Source: Lachnospiraceae bacterium
GTDB taxonomy: Bacteria > Bacillota > Clostridia > Lachnospirales > Lachnospiraceae
DNA: 5,310 bases
Reading direction: 5' to 3'
NCBI GenBank assembly: GCA_003488445.1
Contig: DNLO01000174.1
Location: forward strand, 1-5,310
The notes below the pieces were generated by a model. That model was not told the DNA's origin, searched no databases, and was given only the letters and a program-made list of their open reading frames with translations. Positions 1 through 5,310 of this stretch are shown here, one piece after another. Within the stretch, counting starts at the first letter, position 1. Every line of letters starts with the position of its first letter. The position numbers and the translations under genes were made by a program.

Positions 1-354
1 AAGTACACCGGAGGCCATCCGGCGATGAGGACCTTCCAGGCGCTGAGGATAGCGGTGAACGGAGAGCTTGATGTGCTGAGAGACAGCATTGACACCATGA
101 TAGATCTGCTCTCCGACGGAGGCAGGATATCAGTCATCACCTTCCATTCACTCGAAGACAGGATCGTGAAGGAAGCGTTCAGGAGAAACGAGAACCCCTG
201 CACCTGCCCGCCGAGCTTTCCGGTATGCGTATGCGGGAAGAAGAGCAAGGGCAGATGCATAGGAAAGAAGCCCGTGACAGCAGGAGAGAAGGAGCTTATC
301 GATAACCCCAGATCTCACAGTGCGAAGCTTAGGACATTCGAAAGGATAAGATGA
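1..354 (+). CDS. rsmH: RsmH (MraW), 16S rRNA m4C1402 methyltransferase, C-terminal part
   Basis: Partial gene cut by the left edge; reading is open from base 1, and the last 117 residues remain of a family that usually has about 310. RsmH uses S-adenosylmethionine to N4-methylate C1402 in the decoding site of 16S rRNA. Visible family signatures, in fragment numbering, are [15 protein letters not shown] from residue 6, the conserved [10 protein letters not shown] at 48-57, a Cys-rich stretch [13 protein letters not shown] at 67-79, and the C-terminal [10 protein letters not shown]. The Met in HPAMR replaces the more usual Thr of HPATR. That Met could be mistaken for a start at base 25, but the conserved residues KYTGGHPA read through in frame before it, so the fragment should be taken from base 1. 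The stop TGA overlaps the ATG of ftsL by 4 nt. Leading the dcw cluster is the normal place for this gene in Firmicutes. Confidence 0.96.
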   Translation, partial: KYTGGHPAMRTFQALRIAVNGELDVLRDSIDTMIDLLSDGGRISVITFHSLEDRIVKEAFRRNENPCTCPPSFPVCVCGKKSKGRCIGKKPVTAGEKELIDNPRSHSAKLRTFERIR

Positions 355-788
355 GAGATTACGTAGTGGAAGGAAATACGGTCAGACAGCTGGAAAGGGT
401 CTACAGAGAGCCCTTCAGCAGGCCTGTGTCCGAGACCGTCAGGAAGAACCGCGAGAAGGCTGCTCACATGAACGTGGGCTACGTGGCATTCCTTCTGCTC
501 ATGGCGGGCATCCTCTTCGTGGGATGCACGGCTTATATCAATCTCAGGAACCAGATAACCGAGAAGCAGAAGACCGTGGAAAGCCTGCAGAGCAAGGTGG
601 CGGCCATGAAGCTGGCAAATGACGAAGAATACGACCGTATAATGGGAAGTGTGGATATGGAAGAGATAAAGAAGATCGCCATGAACGAGCTTCACATGAA
701 ATATCCGGACTCCGGACAGGTATCCAACATGATAGAGAGCACGGATTCCGATTACGTCCGACAATATAAAGAAATACCGAAAAAGTAA
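351..788 (+). CDS. ftsL: FtsL-type cell division protein
   Basis: A 145-residue bitopic membrane protein. It has a basic cytoplasmic N-terminus (about 1-40, with the [11 protein letters not shown] motif seen at the start of clostridial FtsL-like proteins), one hydrophobic segment at about 42-62, then a Lys/Gln/Glu-rich region with heptad-like hydrophobic spacing at about 63-97, likely a coiled coil, and a polar tail. FtsL proteins are divisome scaffolds that pair with DivIC/FtsB and help activate the FtsW-FtsI synthase. FtsL sequences diverge strongly, so this call rests on topology, size and position between rsmH and the class B PBP gene rather than on conserved residues. The start at 351 is set by the ATGA overlap with rsmH and by AAAGGA at 341-346, only 4 nt upstream. 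It ends in TAATG, sharing one base with the next start. A DivIC/septum-formation-initiator relative is the main alternative. Confidence 0.82.
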   Translation: MRDYVVEGNTVRQLERVYREPFSRPVSETVRKNREKAAHMNVGYVAFLLLMAGILFVGCTAYINLRNQITEKQKTVESLQSKVAAMKLANDEEYDRIMGSVDMEEIKKIAMNELHMKYPDSGQVSNMIESTDSDYVRQYKEIPKK

Positions 789-830
789 TGCAAAAAAAAC
801 AAAAACCGAAAAAATTCACCTCCTCTATGC
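786..830 (+). promoter_or_regulatory. SD-less, A-rich coupled start of the PBP gene
   Basis: The ftsL stop and PBP start overlap as TAATG (786-790). No GGAG-like Shine-Dalgarno element lies in the 20 nt upstream; the purine stretch there reads GAAATACCGAAAAAG. The first ten codons are strongly A-rich, with a run of eight A at 792-799. This looks like a termination-reinitiation start helped by an unstructured A-rich leader. An in-frame ATG at 827 is a possible alternative, but it also lacks a Shine-Dalgarno sequence and would remove much of the basic cytoplasmic anchor. Confidence 0.5.
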
Positions 831-3190
831 AGAAAAAGCTGGTGGTACTATTCTTTATAGTATTGCTGGCTTTTGCATATCTCATCATAAGGATCGCCAA
901 TATCAACAGAGACAACGGAGAGGCCTACAAAAAGCAGGTGCTCGCGCAGCAGTCCTATGATTCCATGACTCTGCCCTACAAAAGAGGATCCATAGAAGAC
1001 AAGAACGGTACAGTGCTCGCATATTCCGAGAAGGTGTACAACCTGATCGTGGACGCCAAGCTGATGAGCGTGGATGACGGCATACACGTGGAGCCTACTC
1101 TGAACGTGCTGCAGAAAGCCTTCGGAGAGCTGAATGTGGATGCAGTGAGGACCTACGTGAACATGAACCCCGGAGCCTCCTACAAGAAGTACCTGAGGCA
1201 GCTGGAGCAGAACAGGATAGAGAACTACAACGCCATGGTGGACCAGATCATCTCGGAGAACAGCATCAAAAGAGATGAGCTCAGAAAAGACGGCAAGACA
1301 GAAGAGGCGAACGCCATAGTAGATCCTGCGAAGAACGGAGTGTGGTTCGAGGAGGAATACCGCAGGACCTATCCGTACAATACCCTGGCGTGCGATGTGA
1401 TAGGGTTCGTGCAGACCGGCAACGAGGGGCAGTACGGGCTCGAGGAGTACTACAACGACACACTGAACGGGACCAACGGCCGCTCCTACGGCTATCTCAA
1501 CGCCGACGGCACTCTGACGAGGACTGTGAAGGAGGCTGAGGACGGATATACGCTTGTCACCTCGCTGGATACCAATATCCAGGCTATCGCCGAGAAGCAT
1601 ATCAAGGAATTCGCGGAAGAGAACAGGAACGCATACAGGACGGGCCCTGCGGCTGACAACGTAGGTGTCATCATCATGGACCCCAACAGCGGAGAGATAC
1701 TCGCCATGGCGGGATATCCTGTCTTCAACCTGAACGATCCGCAGAATATGGAAGGAGTGGATCTGGTGCAGTACGCCGGTCTTCTCTCTACGGAGGATCT
1801 GGCAAGGGCCATAGGGCTGACGGATCCGCAGGAGAGCGTGTCGGACAATGAGGTGTCGGGCAACGAAGTGTCGGGAAATGAGGTCTCCGAAAATATCGCT
1901 CGCGGTATATCGGGGATATCCATAAACGGCATACCTATTACGGCGATATCTGCCAACAAGGCGGAGCTTTTGGAGCTGGTGACGAACGAATCCCTGTCGG
2001 ACAACGGCATAATAAAGAATGCGGTGTGGAAGAACTTCTGCATCTCCGATACCTTCGAGCCGGGCTCTACCATGAAGCCCTTTACGGTGGCAGGTGCCAT
2101 AGATGATGCCAGGATAACCGGCAATGAGACCTATGTCTGCAACGGAGCGCTGGATGTGGGAGAGCATACCATACACTGTCACAACAGGTTCGGTGACGGA
2201 CCTCTGACCGTGAAGCAGGGTATTGCGAAGTCGTGCAACGTAGTGCTGATGGACGTGGCCTTTGCCATGGGCAAGTCGGAGTGGCTCAGATACAACAGGA
2301 ATTTCGGCTTCGGAAGCTATACGGGCATAGATCTGGCCGGAGAGTCCAGCGGAGCTTCCAATACCTTCAACGAGAGGATGGGACAGACAGACCTTGCCGT
2401 GGCTTCCTTCGGCCAGGGCTTCAACGTATCGATGATACAGATGGCTGCGGGATTCGCGGCACTGGTAAACGGAGGCAGATATTACAAGCCTCATCTGGTG
2501 ACAAGGGTCGTGAACAACGAGGGAGCCATAGTGAGAGAATATGATCCCAAGGTGGTGAAGCAGATAATCTCCGAAGAGGTGTCGGATATCATAAGGGATG
2601 ACTGCAATGCCGTGGTGATGAGCGATCCCGAGGAGTGTACCGGATGGACCGCAAGACCCGCGGGATATACGATGGGCGGCAAGACGGGTACAGCCGAGAA
2701 GCTCCCCAGAGCAGCAAAGAATTACCTGATATCCTTCATGGGCTATGTGCCGGCGGATGATCCGCAGGTGCTGTGCTATGTGGTCATAGACCACCCGAAC
2801 CACCCCGATCAGTCGAACTCCACGAGGCTGGCGACCCTGCTGTGCAGGGATATCATGACTGAGGTGCTTCCGTACCTCAACATCTTCCCTACTCTGGAGC
2901 TCACCGAAAAAGAGAGGGCAGAGCTTACGGATGCCCAGGCTTCGTTCTTCATAGGATCGGATGCAGTGTCGCAGAACTCGGCAATGACAGTGGTCTCCGA
3001 AAACAGCGTATCCGAAAACGGGGCAGAGACATCAGAGGCGGCAGACGGTGCAGATGCACAGTACACCCCTAATGTGATACAATATGACCCCGGTACGGGT
3101 TATCCCATAGATCCGAACACAGGCGAGCTGCTGGATCCCGTGACACTGCAGCCTGTGGACCAGAATGTAAAATCAGATCTGGAGTATTGA
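788..3190 (+). CDS. ftsI: Class B penicillin-binding protein (FtsI/SpoVD type) with repeat-bearing insert and tail
   Basis: An 800-residue membrane-anchored D,D-transpeptidase that should cross-link septal peptidoglycan with FtsW and FtsL. Lys-rich cytoplasmic residues 1-17 precede one membrane segment (about 18-37). The pedestal/dimerisation domain (about 60-240) includes RGSIEDKNG at 66-74 and GLEEYYN. The transpeptidase domain (about 285-697) has all three catalytic motifs: STMK with Ser427 and Lys430, SCN at 482-484, and KTG at 632-634. Their spacing (55 and 150 residues) is normal for the family. Cys451 and Cys464 lie in the stretch after the active site and might pair outside the cell. 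Two things are odd. About 95 residues separate FNLNDP (313-318) from the WKNFCISDTFEPGST block, which includes VSxN repeats. A tail (about 698-800) has no PASTA domain but carries further VSxN and DPxTG-like repeats. The start overlaps the ftsL stop and has no clear Shine-Dalgarno sequence. Whether it serves vegetative division (FtsI) or sporulation (SpoVD) cannot be told from sequence alone. Confidence 0.95.
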   Translation: MQKKQKPKKFTSSMQKKLVVLFFIVLLAFAYLIIRIANINRDNGEAYKKQVLAQQSYDSMTLPYKRGSIEDKNGTVLAYSEKVYNLIVDAKLMSVDDGIHVEPTLNVLQKAFGELNVDAVRTYVNMNPGASYKKYLRQLEQNRIENYNAMVDQIISENSIKRDELRKDGKTEEANAIVDPAKNGVWFEEEYRRTYPYNTLACDVIGFVQTGNEGQYGLEEYYNDTLNGTNGRSYGYLNADGTLTRTVKEAEDGYTLVTSLDTNIQAIAEKHIKEFAEENRNAYRTGPAADNVGVIIMDPNSGEILAMAGYPVFNLNDPQNMEGVDLVQYAGLLSTEDLARAIGLTDPQESVSDNEVSGNEVSGNEVSENIARGISGISINGIPITAISANKAELLELVTNESLSDNGIIKNAVWKNFCISDTFEPGSTMKPFTVAGAIDDARITGNETYVCNGALDVGEHTIHCHNRFGDGPLTVKQGIAKSCNVVLMDVAFAMGKSEWLRYNRNFGFGSYTGIDLAGESSGASNTFNERMGQTDLAVASFGQGFNVSMIQMAAGFAALVNGGRYYKPHLVTRVVNNEGAIVREYDPKVVKQIISEEVSDIIRDDCNAVVMSDPEECTGWTARPAGYTMGGKTGTAEKLPRAAKNYLISFMGYVPADDPQVLCYVVIDHPNHPDQSNSTRLATLLCRDIMTEVLPYLNIFPTLELTEKERAELTDAQASFFIGSDAVSQNSAMTVVSENSVSENGAETSEAADGADAQYTPNVIQYDPGTGYPIDPNTGELLDPVTLQPVDQNVKSDLEY
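1838..1897 (+). repeat. Tandem 15-nt (VSxNE) coding repeat inside the PBP
   Basis: Four in-frame 15-nt units encode VSDNE, VSGNE, VSGNE and VSENI (residues 351-370). Units 2 and 3 encode identical pentapeptides but differ at three synonymous positions (GGC/GGA, AAC/AAT, GAA/GAG). The repeat is therefore not a fresh duplication, and its peptide sequence appears to be held. Degenerate copies follow at residues 377-380 (ISIN), 387-390 (ISAN) and 403-406 (LSDN). The block lies on the extracytoplasmic side, about 57 residues before the catalytic Ser427. Confidence 0.9.
2966..3019 (+). repeat. Second VSxN repeat cluster in the PBP C-terminal tail
   Basis: Residues 727-730 read VSQN; 736-739 and 741-744 read VSEN, the last two at the same 5-residue (15-nt) period as the internal block. 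A 12-base word, GGTCTCCGAAAA, is identical here (2992-3003) and in the internal block (1882-1893). The surrounding tail is Ser/Glu/Ala-rich and looks disordered. Confidence 0.8.
3055..3083 (+). promoter_or_regulatory. Candidate internal sigma-A-type promoter before mraY
   Basis: TGCACA (3055-3060, 4 of 6 matches to TTGACA), a 17-nt spacer, and TACAAT (3078-3083, 5 of 6 matches to TATAAT) preceded by TG at 3075-3076 as in an extended -10 element. It lies within the PBP tail, about 109 nt before the mraY ATG. Chance matches of this quality occur in coding DNA, so this is only a candidate. Confidence 0.25.
3086..3157 (+). repeat. Three 8-residue DPxTG-like units at the PBP C-terminus
   Basis: Residues 767-790 split into three 8-residue units: DPGTGYPI, DPNTGELL and DPVTLQPV, followed by another Asp. 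All share DPxT at the start, and the first two also share the following Gly. The period is 24 nt at DNA level, but the nucleotide identity is modest. The units sit at the extreme extracytoplasmic end of the protein, after the VSxN-bearing stretch, and resemble an extended Pro-rich linker rather than a folded domain. Confidence 0.65.
3181..3184 (+). promoter_or_regulatory. Ribosome binding site of mraY
   Basis: GGAG inside the last codons of the PBP gene, 7 nt before ATG at 3192. It fixes the mraY start and explains how mraY is read one base after the PBP stop codon. Confidence 0.75.
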
Positions 3191-3191
3191 T

Positions 3192-4166
3192 ATGACTGAA
3201 TACGTATTGCCTTTGATCATAACTTTCCTGCTGTCCGTATTGTGCGGCAAGCTTATCCTTCCTATGCTGATCCGCCTCAAGGCGGGACAGACGGAGAGGG
3301 AGGACGGACCTGCCTCCCACAAAGCGAAGAACGGGACCCCCACCATGGGCGGTTTCATCTTCCTGATACCCTGGACAGTCGTCACCTGCTTCTATATCCC
3401 CACACACAGGAATGTGGTGCCGGTGATCATAGCGACTCTGTGCTTTTCGGCCATAGGCTTCATGGATGACTATCTGAAGGTGGTCAGGCATCACAATCTG
3501 GGACTTCGTGCATGGCAGAAGATGACTCTGCAGGTACTGGCTGCCGCCGGGGTGCTGGTATATATCCGTATGCTGACCAATGTATCCTTCGATATGAGGA
3601 TACCCTTCAGCTCCTTCTTCACAGTAAGCGGTACGGCGCTGATCGCTGCGATCGGGGGTATAGGATTCATTGCCGAGATCATAGTGATCTGCGGCACCGT
3701 GAACGGCTCGAACTTCACTGACGGACTCGACGGGCTTGCTTCTTCGGTGACTGCGGTGATAGCGGTGTTCATAGCGATAGCCTCGGGCATGACCAGCGCG
3801 GGCATAGCTCCTGCGGCCATGGCGTTTCTGGGAGGCCTGCTTGGATTTCTGGTATACAACCATCATCCCGCGAAGGTCTTCATGGGTGACACCGGATCCC
3901 TCTCTCTGGGAGGCTTCGTATCGGTGTCGTTTATCATGATGAACATGCCGATCTATCTTATCCTTGCGGCTTTCATCTACTTTGCCGAGGTACTCTCGGT
4001 GATCATCCAGGTGTCATATTTCAAGGCGACGCACGGAAAGAGGATCTTCAGGATGGCTCCGATACATCATCATTTCGAGCTGTCGGGGTGGAGCGAGGTG
4101 AAGGTGGTAGTGATCTTTACGGTGGTGACCGCAATTCTTTCGGCGGTGGCTCTGACCGCGATCTGA
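3192..4166 (+). CDS. mraY: MraY, phospho-N-acetylmuramoyl-pentapeptide transferase
   Basis: A complete 324-residue polytopic membrane enzyme, the usual length for the family. It moves phospho-MurNAc-pentapeptide from UDP onto undecaprenyl phosphate, making lipid I on the cytoplasmic face. Family signatures in order: DGPASHKAKNGTPTMGG at about 38-54; the acidic pair Asp92-Asp93 in GFMDDYLK; NGSNFTDGLDGLA at 171-183 with Asp177 and Asp180; FMGDTGS at 230-236 with Asp233, matching the metal-binding Asp of MraY; and the HHH-FE loop at 292-296. About ten hydrophobic segments separate these loops. All the expected active-site residues are present, so it should be active. It starts 1 nt after the PBP stop with a good ribosome binding site, and stops 12 nt before murD. 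WecA/TagO-type relatives are ruled out by the HHHFE loop and the gene context. Confidence 0.98.
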   Translation: MTEYVLPLIITFLLSVLCGKLILPMLIRLKAGQTEREDGPASHKAKNGTPTMGGFIFLIPWTVVTCFYIPTHRNVVPVIIATLCFSAIGFMDDYLKVVRHHNLGLRAWQKMTLQVLAAAGVLVYIRMLTNVSFDMRIPFSSFFTVSGTALIAAIGGIGFIAEIIVICGTVNGSNFTDGLDGLASSVTAVIAVFIAIASGMTSAGIAPAAMAFLGGLLGFLVYNHHPAKVFMGDTGSLSLGGFVSVSFIMMNMPIYLILAAFIYFAEVLSVIIQVSYFKATHGKRIFRMAPIHHHFELSGWSEVKVVVIFTVVTAILSAVALTAI

Positions 4167-4172
4167 GGGGAG
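4165..4172 (+). promoter_or_regulatory. Ribosome binding site of murD
   Basis: GAGGGGAG, beginning inside the mraY stop codon and filling the first half of the 12-nt gap, 6 nt before ATG at 4179. It supports that start. Confidence 0.75.
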
Positions 4173-4178
4173 CTGACG

Positions 4179-5310
4179 ATGAATGTGAAAGACAGAAATG
4201 TGCTCGTGATAGGTAGTGGTATCAGCGGTATCAATGCGGTGAGGCTTTTGTGCCATGAGGGCGCGAAGGTCTGTCTTTTCGATGCCAATGAGAAGCTCCT
4301 GCCGGATGATATCAGAAAGAAGGCAGATGAGGATATAGAGGTGTATGTGGGCTCCCTTCCCGAAGATGTGAAGGAGAGGTCCGAGACAGTGGTGCTGTCT
4401 CCCGGTGTGCCCACAGACAATCCTCTGGTGAATGAGCTTAGAGAGCTGGGGGCCCGGATCACCGGAGAGATCGAGCTGGCTTATACCTTCGCGAGGGGAG
4501 ATCTGCTGGCGATCACAGGGACCAACGGCAAGACCACCACGACGAGTCTCGTGGGTGAGATATGCAGAAGACACACGGAAATGGTCGGCGGGCAGACTTT
4601 TGTCGTGGGCAATATAGGCTTTCCTTATACCGAGTCTGCGCTCAGGACTGCAGATGACAGCATCACCGTGGCAGAGATATCTTCCTTCCAGCTGGAGACC
4701 ACGGATGAGTTCAGACCGAAGATATCGGCGATCCTCAATATCACCCCCGATCATCTGAACAGGCACCATACCATGGAGAACTATGTCAGCGTCAAGGAGC
4801 GTATAGCTCTGAGGCAGACTCCCGAGGATACCATAGTGCTGAACTACGACGATCCCTATACCAGGGATTTCGGAGAGAGGGCTGTCTGCAGGGTCGTTTA
4901 CTTCACGAGAAAGGACGATTACAGGGGACATGAGAACGGGAGAGACTTCCTTCACATGGACGGGGATATGATAATGTACAACGATATGCCTGTCATAGAT
5001 GTGAACGATATGCTCCTGATAGGCAGCCACAACTATGAGAACGTGATGGCTGCAGTGGGAATGACCTACGCATACGGCATACCCATGGAGACGATAGTGG
5101 ATACCGTGCGCACCTTCAAAGCGGTGGAGCACAGGATAGAGTATGTGAAGACGGTCAGGGGAGTCGATTATTACAACGACTCCAAGGGGACCAATCCGGA
5201 TGCCGCGATAAAGGGCATACAGGCCATGAAGAAGCCCACGATCCTCATCGGAGGGGGCTACGACAAGCAGTCGGCCTATGACGAGTGGATAGAGTCCTTT
5301 GACGGGAAGG
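4179..5310 (+). CDS. murD: MurD, UDP-N-acetylmuramoyl-L-alanine:D-glutamate ligase, 5' part
   Basis: Open from ATG 4179 to the right edge: 377 residues of a family that usually has about 440-460, so roughly the last 70-80 are missing. MurD is the cytoplasmic ATP-dependent ligase that adds D-Glu to UDP-MurNAc-L-Ala. Visible features are a Rossmann-like N-domain for the UDP moiety (VLVIGSGISG at 8-17, SPGVP at 74-78); the P-loop GTNGKTT at 114-120 with Lys118; AEISSFQLE around metal ligand Glu166; ILNITPDHLNRH at 185-196; YVSVKERI with Lys206, at the place of the carbamylated Lys of E. coli MurD; GSHNYENVMAA at 282-292; EHR at 317-319; NDSKGTNPDAA at 333-343 beginning the C-domain; and IGGGYDK at 357-363. 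NDSKGTN has Gly where many MurD have Ala. The AEISSFQLE motif and its place after mraY favour MurD over MurC, MurE and MurF. Confidence 0.97.
   Translation, partial: MNVKDRNVLVIGSGISGINAVRLLCHEGAKVCLFDANEKLLPDDIRKKADEDIEVYVGSLPEDVKERSETVVLSPGVPTDNPLVNELRELGARITGEIELAYTFARGDLLAITGTNGKTTTTSLVGEICRRHTEMVGGQTFVVGNIGFPYTESALRTADDSITVAEISSFQLETTDEFRPKISAILNITPDHLNRHHTMENYVSVKERIALRQTPEDTIVLNYDDPYTRDFGERAVCRVVYFTRKDDYRGHENGRDFLHMDGDMIMYNDMPVIDVNDMLLIGSHNYENVMAAVGMTYAYGIPMETIVDTVRTFKAVEHRIEYVKTVRGVDYYNDSKGTNPDAAIKGIQAMKKPTILIGGGYDKQSAYDEWIESFDGK

Noticed and set aside
765..770. TATAAA as a possible -10 element before the PBP gene
   Set aside because: The sequence 17 nt upstream (742-747, CGGATT) does not resemble TTGACA, and there is no TG extension. 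It is explained by the AT-rich end of ftsL.
827..829. In-frame ATG as the true PBP start
   Set aside because: It lacks a Shine-Dalgarno sequence too, being preceded by a C/T-rich stretch. The 788 start overlaps the ftsL stop as in typical coupled genes and gives a longer basic cytoplasmic anchor.
1838..1897. Short tandem repeat as a CRISPR or mobile-element remnant
   Set aside because: The 15-nt period is in frame, has no spacers or palindromic repeats, and encodes a regular pentapeptide within an intact gene.
848..2803. Long open frame on the - strand (651 codons) opposite the PBP gene
   Set aside because: It is in exact codon register with the sense gene and exists because TTA, CTA and TCA codons are avoided there. 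Its translation is His/Arg/Leu-rich without a recognisable domain, while the sense strand encodes a complete PBP.
3069..3866. 265-codon - strand open frame opposite mraY
   Set aside because: A register-aligned shadow of mraY, rich in His/Arg/Tyr/Gln, with no recognised family.
4167..4178. Terminator or regulatory element in the mraY-murD gap
   Set aside because: The gap is only 12 nt and is taken up by the murD ribosome binding site; no hairpin or T-run is present.
4014..5132. Long - strand open frame (372 codons) spanning the end of mraY and most of murD
   Set aside because: Also in register with both sense genes, which share a frame; the same codon-bias explanation applies. It crosses two well-supported genes and has no recognised product.

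Overview
The window is a continuous stretch of the division and cell wall (dcw) cluster of a Gram-positive bacterium, with every gene on the + strand. In order: the 3' end of rsmH (16S rRNA methyltransferase), an ftsL-type divisome gene, one large class B penicillin-binding protein gene (ftsI/spoVD type), mraY, and the first 377 codons of murD, which runs off the right edge. The gene order, the Cys-rich RsmH tail (CxCPPxFPxCxCG), the short basic FtsL and the MurD signatures NDSKGTN and IGGGYDK suggest Clostridia, most likely Lachnospiraceae. This is a family-level inference. Base composition is moderate, near half G+C by eye, yet Arg is written almost entirely as AGG/AGA and ATA is common for Ile.

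The layout is very compact. rsmH and ftsL overlap by 4 nt (ATGA), ftsL and the PBP gene overlap by 1 nt (TAATG), PBP and mraY are 1 nt apart, and mraY and murD are 12 nt apart. No stretch over 12 nt is non-coding, and no terminator or RNA gene is visible. The set reads as one polycistronic unit with translational coupling. A promoter-like sequence inside the 3' end of the PBP gene could add transcription of mraY-murD, but this is weak.

The genes cover two linked jobs. MurD (cytoplasmic, adds D-Glu to UDP-MurNAc-L-Ala) and MraY (membrane, makes lipid I) act on the peptidoglycan precursor. The class B PBP (transpeptidase) and FtsL (divisome scaffold) act at the septum. RsmH is the usual leading gene of the cluster. 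murE and murF, often found between the PBP and mraY genes, are absent here.

The most unusual part is the PBP. It has an expanded segment of about 95 residues just before the catalytic serine, carrying tandem VSxN(E) pentapeptides and degenerate copies. Its non-PASTA C-terminal tail carries the same VSxN motif again, followed by three 8-residue DPxTG-like units. I see no wholly new system. The decorated PBP is the item most worth following up.
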